DNA from: Sabellastarte sp. h YS-2021
Taxonomy: Eukaryota > Annelida > Polychaeta > Sabellida > Sabellidae
Assembly (NCBI GenBank): GCA_964017235.1
Contig: OZ024935.1
Span: forward strand, 9,238,001 to 9,302,000
Direction: 5' to 3'
Length of the DNA: 64,000 nt
In this document: positions 47,942 through 59,251 of the stretch, in pieces
Layout: each line of letters starts with the position of its first letter
Position numbering within the stretch: position 1 is the stretch's first letter
Position numbers and translations under genes: made by a program
Notes under the pieces: generated by a model
The model's input: only the letters and a program-made list of their open reading frames with translations
What the model was told of the DNA's origin: nothing
The model's database searches: none

Positions 47942-50399
47942 AGAGAATATAATAAAAGCAATTAATGATCAAGTGAATAGGTTACATATTTATCTTGATC
48001 AAAAACCAGAATGTTTTTTCCTGTCAACATAACTTGTATGAATGCCCAAGGCCTTTTAAACAACATTTTTATGGATCTAGAAATTCAAGCAGGTCTTAGA
48101 ATATAGCAAAGCCTCAGACCTTTACGGCACATTCTATAAAAGGGTTAGACTGAATATAACAATTGGCACTTTGGAACCACAAAGGCAAACCTTATGGGAC
48201 TATAATTCTGCACAAAATCTAACTAATGATGGAGTATGGTTAAGCTAATAGAGGAAATAACAATTTGAATGATAATGAATGCAAATGTATTTAAAACTTT
48301 TAAAAAGGTTCTGTTTACTAGCCTGAGATATCACAGCTCACGTCCAAAATCATCTAAACTTTAAATGTTATTTTGGTTTGTGTAAGTAATTTAAAAACCT
48401 CAAGATCTGGGTTGTCCATTTAAATTATGTGAAGTCTATTGGTGGCTCGGCCCTAGCCCAAGATGATCTGGATCTACACCATACACTAAAAATATTCATC
48501 AGATGAAGGTTTACATTTTCAAATGTTCAACTTCCTTTAACTTTCAATTTCTCCCTTATTCTTGAATAGGTTTTAGCGCATCAGACAAACACAAGGAATA
48601 AATAAAATATGCTGTGACTCCTGTCATACCATAATGGTTTAAAGCTCTATTTAAAGGCAAGTTATTTCAGTGAGTATTAAAACAACAGCAACTTATTTAA
48701 CTTATTTGTGATTAATTTGCTGACAATTGGGAATTTCATATTTACGGACTTCAAAATTGCACATATGAATATCAATGACAAGACTTATATTAACATAATT
48801 GTTTATGTATAGGACACCTGTATATTTGATTGACAATCGTTTATTTATTTTGAAGTTTATTCTAAAAATTAAAAACTAAGAATTAAGAATATCCCAAATG
48901 CAATTAAGATCACCATACTGCTATGGATTATATTTGTGATGCCCTGACTTTAAATTAAAACTTTGGTATTGTGATGAGTCACTTCAATTTGTCACACAAA
49001 AACTCCTGTAATAATATTTAGATTTGCTTAAAGTTTGAGTTAAATTTTTCCCTATCTTTTTATTATAGTCTATGGTATATGCTGAAGAATTAATTGAAAC
49101 AGTATCTTTTATTATCTTGAGATTTGGTGGCGGAACAGACTCTTTGTCTTTGTGGCCATCTTGTACTGGTATTAAGGGTTTTAAAAATATATTGGAAATG
49201 TACCGATAGAGGATATTGTGGCAGTGCTTCCACATATGCAAGAAAACTGAACTGCATACAGAGTAAATGTAGTGCATTTATGTTACAAAATGGGTAAAAT
49301 CTACAAAAAGCACCGCACCAATATATGATATGCCATAACATATGACCTCTTTAAACTAAGTCAAATGGTGAAAACAGTTTTAAATCAGACAAGAAAAGAG
49401 GTGTTGGATATTTTAATTTGAGAGCTGGTGTAAATGCTGAAAATACATACTGATCCAATAAAAACTGGAGAACTTTACAAACCAAAAAGTGGTTCCAATC
49501 AGCCTGTATTGAATTGCTTTTGGTGCCTAAAGAACATATAGGCTGAGCCAATTTTAAATATACTGTGCAATTGTTTCATCTTGTCATTGGTGCATACAAG
49601 CCTTTAGCGTGCATCTTCATGGTAGTAGTTTAGCGTAGTTCTCAAACAAACCTTAAGATAGATATTGCGCTGATAGTTGGCTGATGTTTCACTGATTTTT
49701 GTTGAAGGTTACAAATCTAAGAGACCTGTTCAATAAAGGTACTTCAACAACAATCCAAAATAAATTCAATTGAAAGTTGTAGACCTTTAAGAAACAAGAT
49801 TACAGATATTCCGACAATATCACAGATTGCAAATTAATTGAAAGTTTTCAAAACCTATATATGAGAAAAGGCAGACAACATTGTTTTGTTGTACATAGCA
49901 GCTGTTTTTAAATTTAGAAGAAACTTAGAAAACAAAGGGACAATCGTTAGACCTTGTTAAGCATATTTGGGAAACTTTTTCAAATTTCAAGACAATATAT
50001 AAACAAAGACTTGTAAGAGCTATACAACTCTTCAGGCTTTGATGTCAACCACCAAGCCTAAGACTCTACCAAGCAAGACTGGGAACATTTTTATCAGCAA
50101 TCACAAAGAAAACAATTAACCTGATGTTTAATTTAAAACATTACTTGATTATAACATGATACACTTTTTCTGACATCTTTACATATATTAGACTGATGTT
50201 AACTAACACAGATAAGTATTTTGTGCAAAAAATAGTAAGATTCTTTAACTTGAATGCTGTATAATGAGGGCATCAGTTTAACATAGTAAAACTGCTTTAT
50301 AAATGTGAAACAGAGAGATGTGAAATAGCTAAATTTTGGTTACACATTTGCCATTACTAATAAATATATCAGGATAGTTCCTGACAGAATTATTAGATA
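47942..50399. other. AT-rich sequence, possible further LINE remains
   Basis: No gene supported. Minus-strand frames at 48984-49277 (NSSAYTIDYNKKIGKNLTQT) and 49351-49551 faintly recall the FNDFFVNIGPNLA-type and RT stretches of a LINE and lie downstream of the LINE piece at 50400-50846, but the match is weak. Confidence 0.3.
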
Positions 50400-50846
50400 T
50401 TCAAAATCTTCCAGGCACCCTTTATGCCATTTTCCTTTCCAATAACATCTTGTTATAAAAGCTTTTTTGAGCATATCTAAGTATGGCAGTCAACTTGTTC
50501 TTGTATAGTTTATATTTATTTAAATCTTTGGCATTTTAATGCTTCAGGTAATTTTTGTACAAATTATTTTTCTTTCTACATGCATTTTGTGTTCCTTTAG
50601 TAATCCTCCTCTTACTTTAACCTTTTTAATCGGGCAACAAATGTTAAACTTCATTTTGCACAAGTGAACAAATCTTGCATATGCTCCAGACAAGTGCTCA
50701 AGCTGTTAAGTTTTTCATCAGTCAATACTCTTTTAAATTTATGAGACTTGATGTTTTTTATGCTTAACACTCTGTTTACTACAAACCAAAAGTGATAAGT
50801 GATCACTGAGGTCACTAATAATAGACAAGACCTCTTGATTTCTTTA
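50400..50846 (-). mobile_element. LINE ORF piece, part after endonuclease (outer element of the nest)
   Basis: Minus-strand LINE coding sequence: VVNRVLSIKNIKSHKFKRVL, LKEHKMHVERKIICTK and YKNKLTAILRYAQKSFYNK. These match the linker between endonuclease and RT in jockey/CR1-type LINEs (family patterns LTKGLLKSIKRKNKLY and YRNKLTSLLRKAKKDYY). It has scattered stops. The reading frame continues exactly from the piece at 59591-59814 once the intervening insertion and one TTA are disregarded, so the Harbinger element landed inside this LINE. Confidence 0.8.
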
Positions 50847-51493
50847 TGGGGTTGTTCCACTGGGGCCAACCGGCCGGTAACTTTGCTTTTTGGAGAGTCG
50901 GGACCATTCCTAACCCTTGTAACAGACCCTGATTTAAGCCACCTAGCAACAGGTCTCTCTGTTAACTTAACAGTTTGTCGGTTACACTTTCCAGCTTGTC
51001 AGTTAACGAAACAGGTTTGTCTGTACCAAGTATCTGACTTGTCTCAAATATGGACTTCCCAACTTTAGGTGTTGACAACAGACAAGCTGTAAACAACAAC
51101 TGACCGGCCTGTAACACTAACAGAGAGGCCTGCAACTGTAACCGACAGACCAGTAAATATTTTTGTTTCTTACAGCCTGTCGGTTTCAAAATCTGTGGTT
51201 AAAAAAAGGCAAGTCGGCAGACATTCTGTGTATATTTGGGCTTTGACTTGTCAAGAGACAACTGGTGTGCAGCTTTTATTTTAAGTTTTTATTTTTTTGC
51301 AAATTAGCTTAAGTCGGCGCTAGGCTAGACTGGTTGGGAGTGAAATCTGTTCTATGAGGTTTCACTTTCAATTTTAAGTTTTTTGCTTTTACAACAAGCT
51401 GTACCTGTAATTGATCAGCCAAGGGGCAGAAGGAGAAAGATTGAAGCACAAACAGACTCTCAACCACAGTTTGAGTTAGGAGATACAGCTGAG

Positions 51494-51632
51494 GATATAG
51501 AGAGGAAAAGGAGGGACAGAGAGGAGAGGGATGAGTGAGAGAGGGGAGAAAAAGAGGAGAGGGACAGAGAGAGGATAGAGAGAGGAGGGAAGAGAGCCAG
51601 AAAAGGGGAGAAAAGAGAGAGCAAACAGACAG
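51494..51632 (+). repeat. Purine-only GA-rich tract
   Basis: About 140 bp almost free of pyrimidines (GAGAGGAAAAGGAGGGACAG-type). It is translated as the R/E-rich N-terminal extension of the MADF-like frame. Confidence 0.9.
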
Positions 51633-51930
51633 AGATACTGATGTAGAATCCATTCAATTCAGACAGAAGAAGGGGCAGATGAAGTCCATTTTCCTGAGTG
51701 ATTCAGATGAAAAAGCCATTGTGGAGCTCATTAAACAGCATGAAGAACTATATGACAAGACCAACAACAGTTTCAAAGACAAGTGGTTTGAGACTCAACG
51801 TACCAGATATCGCAAAGTTACTCAGACACAGTCAGGACAAGAAGCTGAGAAGAGCACAGAACGACAGACCTGGCTGAAGGACAGTTTCAGTTTTGTACAA
51901 GGTCACATCAGAAGGAAAGGAGTTTCTAAG
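51535..51930 (+). CDS. MADF-like DNA-binding protein of Harbinger element B, N-terminal part
   Basis: 132 codons open up to the LTR insertion. After an R/E-rich start encoded by the purine tract comes a MADF-type domain: FLSDSDEKAIVELIKQHEEL, YDKTNNSFKDKWFETQR, then SGQEAEKSTERQTWL and FVQGHIRRKG. MADF/Myb-like proteins are the usual second protein of Harbinger elements, helping the transposase bind transposon ends and enter the nucleus. The domain matches the decayed MADF gene at 63.5-64.0 kb (EFVKQHPELHDK, WFESQRTSYG, TKRQSWVYQQMGFL). The frame resumes after the LTR element at 59093. The start codon is not certain; the domain proper begins near 51680. Confidence 0.75.
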
Positions 51931-52946
51931 TGTTACGGTCACGGGCAAGCACGGTAGCAATTACCGGTTGTCTTTAAGTTGTAACAGAAAAAGCAAAAAG
52001 TTAAACTTAACAAATTTATTTAATAGTCAATAATAATGATTACAGTTAACTGGTGTGCTCTTAACCAAACACACTAATACAATAATAAGATCTAGCTGAC
52101 CTGACCACTGAGATTAAGAGTTAAGTTTATCTGCCGTATCCAGCAATCTGTTATGTAATCCGTCCTGTAGTATATTCTGTGATCTGTCCAATGTCCTGTG
52201 GTCTGTCCCGTGATCTGTCCAATGTTCACTCACACACGGATATCTATATCTTGTGACCTGTCTCACACTCAACAACACAAAAGGTTCTTGTCCTGCTATT
52301 CTTTATATATCCAGTCACACAGAATGTCTGTCTGGAGATATTTAGAGAGTTAACACAACTGTACTGTCTGCTCCAAGATGTGGACAATGTCCAAAATGCA
52401 GTAAATTCACTCTCTGTTATATGAATGTACAATATCCAAAATATCCAAAGTATAAATCTGTCCAGATGATGTATCCAGTTCACTCCAGTAAAAGTTCACA
52501 GCAACACAAGTTATATTATATTCCAAAACACAATAGCTCTCCTTATAGCCAGCGAATACAAAGTTCACTTGTGGTCAGATGTACATTCCTTATATACATT
52601 CACAGATTTCTCTGGAATGGTACAGAACCAACTCAAAAAGGCTTGAGCCATCTAGGCCAAAGGAGGAAGTTCTAGAAACTACTGGCAATTGGGTTTCCCC
52701 AAATCTAACATAACCACTGAGGGGGGGGGGGGGGATTTCCCCCAGTCTGTGAACAGATCAATAAACACTAAAACACAAAAGTCAATAACTCCCTTACTTT
52801 AAATGTCAACACACAAAAAGAACCAACAACACAATTATCTTTTATGACAATGTATAAACATAAAGCTTAAATTAAACAATGCACTAATATAGTGCCTAAT
52901 ATATGTAATATACAATGTACTAATATAGTGTCCAATATATGTAACA
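51931..52946 (-). repeat. 3' LTR of the Gmr1-like element
   Basis: 1016 bp, starting TGTTACGGTCACGGGCAAG and ending ATATGTAACA. It contains a 14-G run, against 11 in the partner LTR, and a short internal duplication of ATATATGTAA words near its end. Confidence 0.95.
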
Positions 52947-52959
52947 CCTCCCCCCTTAA
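52947..52959 (-). other. Polypurine tract
   Basis: On the minus strand AAGGGGGGAGG directly precedes the 3' LTR, the expected primer for plus-strand DNA synthesis. Confidence 0.85.
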
Positions 52960-53129
52960 AGAAAAATTTTGGAAACCAAGGGGTTACAAAATTTTACAAG
53001 AGATTTTCACCAGGTATATACACACAGGTAATAACTTTTTACAAAACATATTTATCTAAATACAAAAGTAAAATTGATACCATGTATAACTTTTATAAAC
53101 TTACTAATTACAGGTATATAAATCACACA

Positions 53130-56100
53130 TTAAATACAGCTTCTGGACAGGGCGTCCGCACAGATATTATCCTTTCCTTTAACATGTTCTATTTGAAGAT
53201 TGTGTTCTTGCAACATTAAACTCCAGTTCAATAATCTTCTATTTTTGTTTTTCATTTTGTGCAAGAAGACTAGTGGATTGTGATCTGTGTATACAACGGT
53301 GGGTTTTGATGATGAAGATATGTATATGTCAAAATGCTGGATGGCCAAAATGAGTGCTAAACATTCTTTTTCTATTGTAGAGTAGTTCTTTTAATGAACA
53401 TTAAATTTTTTTGAAAAATAGCAGATGGGATGTTCAATATCTTTATTATCACATTGCAGTAGAACTGCACCTGCACCCACATCACTGGCGTCTACAGCCA
53501 GCCGGAAAGGTTTACTGAAGTCCGGAGCAGTTAGTATGGGCTCTAAACAGAGAAGGTTCTTTACTTTGTCAAATGATTTTTGACAAGTCTCTGACCAGTG
53601 ATATTTTACATTCTTTTTCAGTAGTTCAGTCAGTGGAGCAGTGACCTCTGAAAAGTTTTTGCAAAATTTTCTATAATATCCCCCCATTCCAAGGAACCTC
53701 ATTAAGCTTTTCTTATTTTCAGGAATGGGATAGTCAATGATGCTTTTCACTTTAGCTTTGATTGGTATCACAACTCCATGACCTACTACATGCCCTAAGT
53801 AAATAACTTTGGCTTTTACAAAGTCACTCTTTGACAAATTTACAGTGAGGTTTGCCTCTTTGAGCCGAAACAAGACTTGTTCAAGCCTTTTTAAATGTTC
53901 TTCCCAAGTATCACTAAAGATGACAATATCATCCACATACACTTCAACACCTTCTAAGTCTTTTAAACATACATTCATTAGTCTTTGAAATGTGGCCTGG
54001 GAGTTCTTCATGCCAAATGGCATCACCTTGTACTGATATAGACCATCAGGGGTCACGAAGGCTGATATTTCTTTGGCCCGCTCAGTAAGAGGTACACACC
54101 AATATCCTTTCAGTAAATCACAATTTGTGATGTATTTGGCATTGCCAATCCGATCAATACAGTCTTCCATCCTTGGGATAGGGAAGGAATCCGTTTTACT
54201 CAAAACATTGACTTTTCTGTAGTCAGTGCAATATCTAATTGAACTGTCTGGTTTCGGGACCAAAACACAAGGAGATGCCCAACTACTTTGACTTGGTTCA
54301 ATTATATCTTTTTCTAGCATGTATTGCACTTCCTGCCTTAATTTTTCGAGTTTCATAGGATTTACCCGATACGGATGCTGTTTGATCGGACGGGCATCGC
54401 CGACATCGACATCATGCATGAGTATATTTGTCCTATTAGGGGCATTTGGGAACACTGACTTGTACTTTAAGAGCAATTCAATGAGTGGAACCCTCTTATC
54501 TGGTGGTACATGACTCAGTTTGGTTTCCAAATCATCAAGGATCTCAGAATTACTCAACCTAATTCTACATTCAACATCAAGATCAGGAGTGTCGTCCCAT
54601 ATTTCACGCTCCTGATTACTGTTACTTTCTATACTACAGTCAGTAACCATAACAGGTTTTTTCACACCCCTTTCAAAGTATGGTTTTACCATATTTACAT
54701 GACATAGTTGGGTTGACTTTCTTCTGTCCGGGGTTTCAATGATATAGTCCAGGTCACCTACTCTCTTTAACACTTTGTATGGCCCGTGATATCTGGCCTG
54801 TAACGTATTTCCCTGGACAGGTAGTAACACTAAAACTTTGTCACCTGGTTTGAAAATACGGTTTTGTGACTTCCTATCATAAAGCATCTTCATTTTTGAC
54901 TGAGAAGTTTTCAAATTTTGTTGCGCCAGCTCACAAGCCTTCTTTAACTTATTTCTGAACCTTGAGACATAATCTAGCAGATTTAGGCTCTCGGTGTTCT
55001 CAGATAACCAGTTTTCCTTCAACAGCTTGAGAGGACCACGGACTGAATGGCCAAAGACCAACTCAAAGGGACTAAAGCCTAAAGACTCTTGAACAGACTC
55101 TCTAACTGCGAACAACAATAAGCTAATGCCTTCATCCCAGTCTTTTTCATTATCTAAACAAAATGTCCTAATCATATTCTTCAAAGTGGAATGGAACCTT
55201 TCAAGTGCACCTTGGGATTCTGGGTGATAAGCACTAGATTTGATCTGTTTGGCACCTAACTGAAATACAACCTGTTGAAATAGTCCTGACATAAAATTTG
55301 ACCCTTGATCTGACTGGATCTCTTTTGGTAAGCCAACTAGAGTAAAGAAATTAACCAGAGCTTTTGAGATTTTGGGAGCTGTTATGTTGGTCAATGGTAT
55401 GGCTTCGGGAAATCTGGTTGAGGCGCACATAATGGTCAAAAGATATTGGTTTCTGGATTTAGTTTTTGGTAAGGGACCTACACAGTCAATTATCACTTTG
55501 CTAAATGGTTCCTCAAATGCTGGAATGGGTTTGAGAGGAGCTACAGGAATTTTTTGGTTTGGCTTCCCTACCATTTGACAAGTGTGACAAGTTTTGCAAA
55601 ATTCGGCCACACAGTGCCGAATTTGAGGCCAATAGAAATGTTTGGTTATCTTGTTGTAAGTTTTGTTGATGCCTAAATGGCCACCCATTGGAGATTCATG
55701 AGCCAATTTTAATATCTCACTTTGGTACACTTTTGGCACAACAATCTGGTGTACTACTGACCATTCTTCAGATGCAGGGACATTTGGTGGCCTCCACTTT
55801 CGCATAAGTACACCATTTCTGACATAATAGCCTACAGGGACCTTATCTAGCTCTACTGGTGGCAAGACCAACTTGAATAAAGGAGTTAATTCAGGGTCAT
55901 TTTCCTGCTCTGAAATCAATTTTGATTTTGAAAGCGATACATCTTGACAGTCAATTGAGTCTTGTTTTTCAGAATCTACCCTGGCCTTGGGATTTGTATC
56001 ACTAGAATTCTGCACATCATGGTCATAGTTGTTTAAGAATGTATCTGACAAATCAACTAAGACATCTGTAGATTGTTTACAATCTTTTGGTTCTTCTTGG

Positions 56101-56522
56101 GCCTTTTTGGCCATAGCTCGAGTCACAGCACAGGAGGGAAAAATACCAGGAATAACCTCTTCTAATTTCTCAGTGCTAACCAAAGTGATCGGCTTAGAAG
56201 TAACCTTAGGATCAGCAACTACCTTTCCACCTGCAAGATCATTTCCCAACAACAAAGATACCCCTTTAATGGGTAAAGTGGGCCTGGTACCCACAACAAC
56301 AGAACCAGTAACTAAGTCTGATACTAACTTGACCTTATGCAAGGGAACGTTCACACAGCCTCCTTCAATACCTTGAGCAATGACACTCTCACCAGTAGAT
56401 GTGCTTACACTCAATGGCAATACACCTTCTAAAAGTAAGGACTGAGTAGCTCCAGTGTCTCTTAATATCTTAATGGGGACCTGACTGGAACTACTTTCCA
56501 AGGATACAAAACCCTCAGACAC
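53130..56522 (-). mobile_element. pol region of the Gmr1-like element (PR-IN-RT-RH)
   Basis: Protease: LRDTGATQSLLL near the start. Integrase: HHCC zinc domain (HLGINKTYNKITKHFYWPQI, then CKTCHTCQ) and DDE core (IIDCVGPLP, SDQGSNFMS, HPESQGALERFH), with a C-terminal GDKVLVLLP / ARYHGPYKVLKRVG segment. RT: RYCTDYRKVN, CDLLKGYWCVPL, MPFGMKNSQATFQRLM and the active site VYVDDIVIF, followed by LGMGGYYRKFCKNF. RNase H: LAVDASDVGAGAVL to YTDHNPLVFL and ADALSR. The upstream end lies close behind gag in another frame; related elements use ribosomal frameshifting there. It looks almost whole, with about one break. Confidence 0.92.
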
Positions 56523-56613
56523 AAAAGGTTTGAACTCTTCCCTAATAATCTCAGACTTGTCTAAACCAATACTAGACTCTGCTCTATTGGGATTTGAACG
56601 CCAGTTAGACTTG

Positions 56614-57960
56614 CTAGGCGTTGGGTGTTGCCTCCTTTTCTCTTCTCTTCTTTAAGAGCCAACAGTCAGACATAACATGCCCAGGTTTCTTACAATAATG
56701 GCACACAGGAGCAAAGGATCTGGGCTTCCTATCCTTACTCATAATCTGATTTGAAGTTTGACCCTTATCTGAACTCTTTTCTGGAGCTACATTTTCAGAT
56801 TTCTTTCCTATTTCTGGATAAGACTTTTTAGCAGGACCAAAGGACTTATTCTTGTTGAAAGTGGACTTGTGAGTTAGCGCATAGTCATCAGCATAAGCTG
56901 CTGCTTTTGCCAAATTTTCAACTTTCTGTTCATCTAGATAGGTTTTAATGTCATCACGAACACACCTTTTGAACTCTTCAATCAAAATAACTTGCCTAAG
57001 TTTCTCAAAGTCTGTACCTACTTCCCTAGAATTACACCATCTGTCAAAGTACACTTCTTTCTCATGGGCAAATTCAACATGAGTTTGACTTTCTTGTTTA
57101 CGATAATTTCTGAATTTTTGACGATATGCTTCTGGTACCAACTCATATGCTTTCAAAATAGCATTTTTGACAGAGTTATAGTCCACACATTCAGAAATTG
57201 GCAAAGCCGTATATGCCTCCTGGGCCTTTCCCCTCAAAACACTTTGCAGCAATAAAGGCCACTGGTCTATAGCCCATTTCAAATTTTGAGCTACTCTTTC
57301 AAAGTGTTGAAAGTACTTATCGACCTCTGACTCATTAAAAGGTGGTACCAGTCGCACATTTTTACCCAAATCAAATTTGGTAGCAATGGACTCTTCATGG
57401 GCAATTCTGCGAGCATTGAGTTCTAAAGCTCTCATTTCTCTTTCATGTTTAAGTGCACGCTCTTCCTTTTGAGCTTCAAGCTCTTCTTTTCGTTGTTGAG
57501 CTTCAAGCTCTTCTTTTCGCTGTTGAGCCTCAAGCTCTTCTTTTCGTTGTTGAGCCTCAAGCTCTTCTTTTCGTTGTTGAGCTTCAAGCTCTTCTTTTTG
57601 TTGTTGAGCTTCAAGCTCTTCTTTTCGTTGTTGAGCTTCAAGCTCTTCTTTTCGTTGTTGAGCTTGAGTTTCAAGCTCTTTAAGTCTTAACTCTCTTTCA
57701 ATTTCTAATTGCCTGATCTCATATTGCCCAGAAGGTTCCATTGGTAGAGGCTTATACACTTCTAAACAACTATCAGGTAAAACATCTTCATCAACTAACT
57801 GTTCAACAATAAGCCTTTTAAGTTCATGTTTACGTGTTGACCTTTTCACCTCTAACTGTAACTCTTGTGCTATCTGCATTAACATATCTTTTTTTAAAGT
57901 TTCTAGAACTTCTATAGATGGTGACTGTACAAACTCTTTAGCACTAGCCATTTTGAGCAC
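56614..57960 (-). mobile_element. gag of the Gmr1-like element, SCAN-like
   Basis: 448-codon open frame. A charged coiled coil (residues roughly 85-180) is built from a repeated EELEAQQRK unit encoded by a 24-bp minisatellite. It is followed by capsid-like sequence with a SCAN-type block (AYELVPEAYRQKFRNYRKQE, then FDRWCNSREVGTDFEKLRQV, then EFKRCVRDDIKTYLDEQKVE) and one CCHC knuckle (CHYCKKPGHVMSDC) near the C-terminus. The vertebrate SCAN domain is known to derive from the capsid of Gmr1-like elements, which agrees with the pol order. Looks whole. Confidence 0.9.
57474..57668 (-). repeat. 24-bp minisatellite in gag
   Basis: About eight units of GCTTCAAGCTCTTCTTTTCG plus TTGT on the plus strand, each coding eight residues (QQRKEELEA register). 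Unit-to-unit differences are few (Q/R at one position, GCTTCAAG/GCCTCAAG). Confidence 0.9.
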
Positions 57961-58046
57961 TGTTGACTGTAACCAATTACTAAATCAAATGGATTTTCAA
58001 AATGTTAATTGAACGGTTGATCAAATGGTTGTAATCAAATGGTTGG

Positions 58047-58064
58047 ATCCCGGACGAGCCCCCA
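58047..58064 (-). other. Primer-binding site, tRNA-Pro type
   Basis: On the minus strand TGGGGGCTCGTCCGGGAT begins 7 nt inside the 5' LTR. The 18 bases are identical to the classic proline-tRNA primer site of murine leukaemia virus, so initiation from tRNA-Pro is inferred. Confidence 0.9.
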
Positions 58065-58071
58065 ATTTTCC

Positions 58072-59087
58072 TGTTACGGTCACGGGCAAGCACGGTAGCA
58101 ATTACCGGTTGTCTTTAAGTTGTAACAGAAAAAGCAAAAAGTTAAACTTAACAAATTTATTTAATAGTCAATAATAATGATTACAGTTAACTGGTGTGCT
58201 CTTAACCAAACACACTAATACAATAATAAGATCTAGCTGACCTGACCACTGAGATTAAGAGTTAAGTTTATCCGCCGTATCCAGCAATCTGTTACGTAAT
58301 CCGTCCTGTAGTATATTCTGTGATCTGTCCAATGTCCTGTGGTCTGTCCCGTGATCTGTCCAATGTTCACTCACACACGGATATCTATATCTTGTGACCT
58401 GTCTCACACTCAACAACACAAAAGGTTCTTGTCCTGCTATTCTTTATATATCCAGTCACACAGAATGTCTGTCTGGAGATATTTAGAGAGTTAACACAAC
58501 TGTACTGTCTGCTCCAAGATGTGGACAATGTCCAAAATGCAGTAAATTCACTCTCTGTTATATGAATGTACAATATCCAAAATATCCAAAGTACAATAAA
58601 TCTGTCCAGATGATGTATCCAGTTCACTCCAGTAAAAGTTCACAGCAACACAAGTTATATTATATTCCAAAACACAATAGCTCTCCTTATAGCCAGCGAA
58701 TACAAAGTTCACTTGTGGTCAGATGTACATTCCTTATATACATTCACAGATTTCTCTGGAATGGTACAGAACCAACTCAAAAAGGCTTGAGCCATCTAGG
58801 CCAAAGGAGGAAGTTCTAGAAACTACTGGCAATTGGGTTTCCCCAAATCTAACATAACCACTGAGGGGGGGGGGGATTTCCCCCAGTCTGTGAACAGATC
58901 AATAAACACTAAAACACAAAAGTCAATAACTCCCTTACTTTAAATGTCAACACACAAAAAGAACCAACAACACAATTATCTTTTATGACAATGTATAAAC
59001 ATAAAGCTTAAATTAAACAATGCACTAATATAGTGCCTAATATATGTAATATACAATGTACTAATATAGTGTCCAATATATGTAACA
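58072..59087 (-). repeat. 5' LTR of the Gmr1-like element
   Basis: 1016 bp, nearly identical to 51931-52946. It is followed by CTAAG, the second copy of the target-site duplication. Confidence 0.95.
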
Positions 59088-59251
59088 CTAAGTCTTCTGC
59101 GTTCAAGTCACCACAGAGACCTTCTGTAACGACACCTTCAGTTCTGGATACTTCAAGAGCAACTGAATCTGAGATGGAAATCAACCTGACATCAGATGTT
59201 ACTCATCAGCCTTTGAGTACCAGTCCTAAACAGGAGAGGGGGTTTATATAG
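59088..59251 (+). CDS. MADF-like protein of Harbinger element B, C-terminal part
   Basis: After the CTAAG duplicate, the frame of 51535-51930 continues without shift for 52 more codons (SSAFKSPQRPSVTTPS, TSRATESEMEINLTSDV, ending SPKQERGFI-stop). The segment is S/T/P-rich, like the region after the MADF domain in the 60-64 kb element. Together the gene would encode about 184 residues, shorter than MADF-BESS proteins and with no BESS motif. Now separated from its first part by 7.2 kb. Confidence 0.65.

Larger units (their letters stand above)
51931..59087 (-). mobile_element. Gmr1-like Ty3/gypsy LTR retrotransposon, nearly whole and very young
   Basis: 7.16 kb fossil element with two 1016-bp LTRs (TGTTAC...GTAACA), the 5-bp target-site duplication CTAAG (51926-51930 and 59088-59092), a proline-tRNA-type primer site, a polypurine tract, gag and pol. 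Pol has the order protease, integrase, RT, RNase H, that is, integrase before RT, as in the Gmr1 group of Ty3/gypsy and unlike ordinary gypsy elements. Gag has a SCAN-like segment and one CCHC knuckle. The LTRs differ by only about two substitutions and two short length changes, so insertion is recent. The internal region looks nearly whole, with about one break. It sits in antisense in the MADF gene of Harbinger element B. Confidence 0.92.

Noticed and set aside
48984-49551. Continuation of the outer LINE of the nest
   Set aside because: Only weak resemblance to LINE linker and RT patterns, and over 1 kb of unexplained sequence separates it from the clear LINE piece; mentioned only as a possibility.
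52244-52675. Small genes inside the LTRs (frames repeated at 58385-58819)
   Set aside because: Present in both LTR copies as chance frames; no motif and no resemblance to known LTR-encoded proteins.
57445-57690. Leucine/phenylalanine-rich plus-strand repeat proteins
   Set aside because: Antisense shadows of the 24-bp minisatellite in gag.
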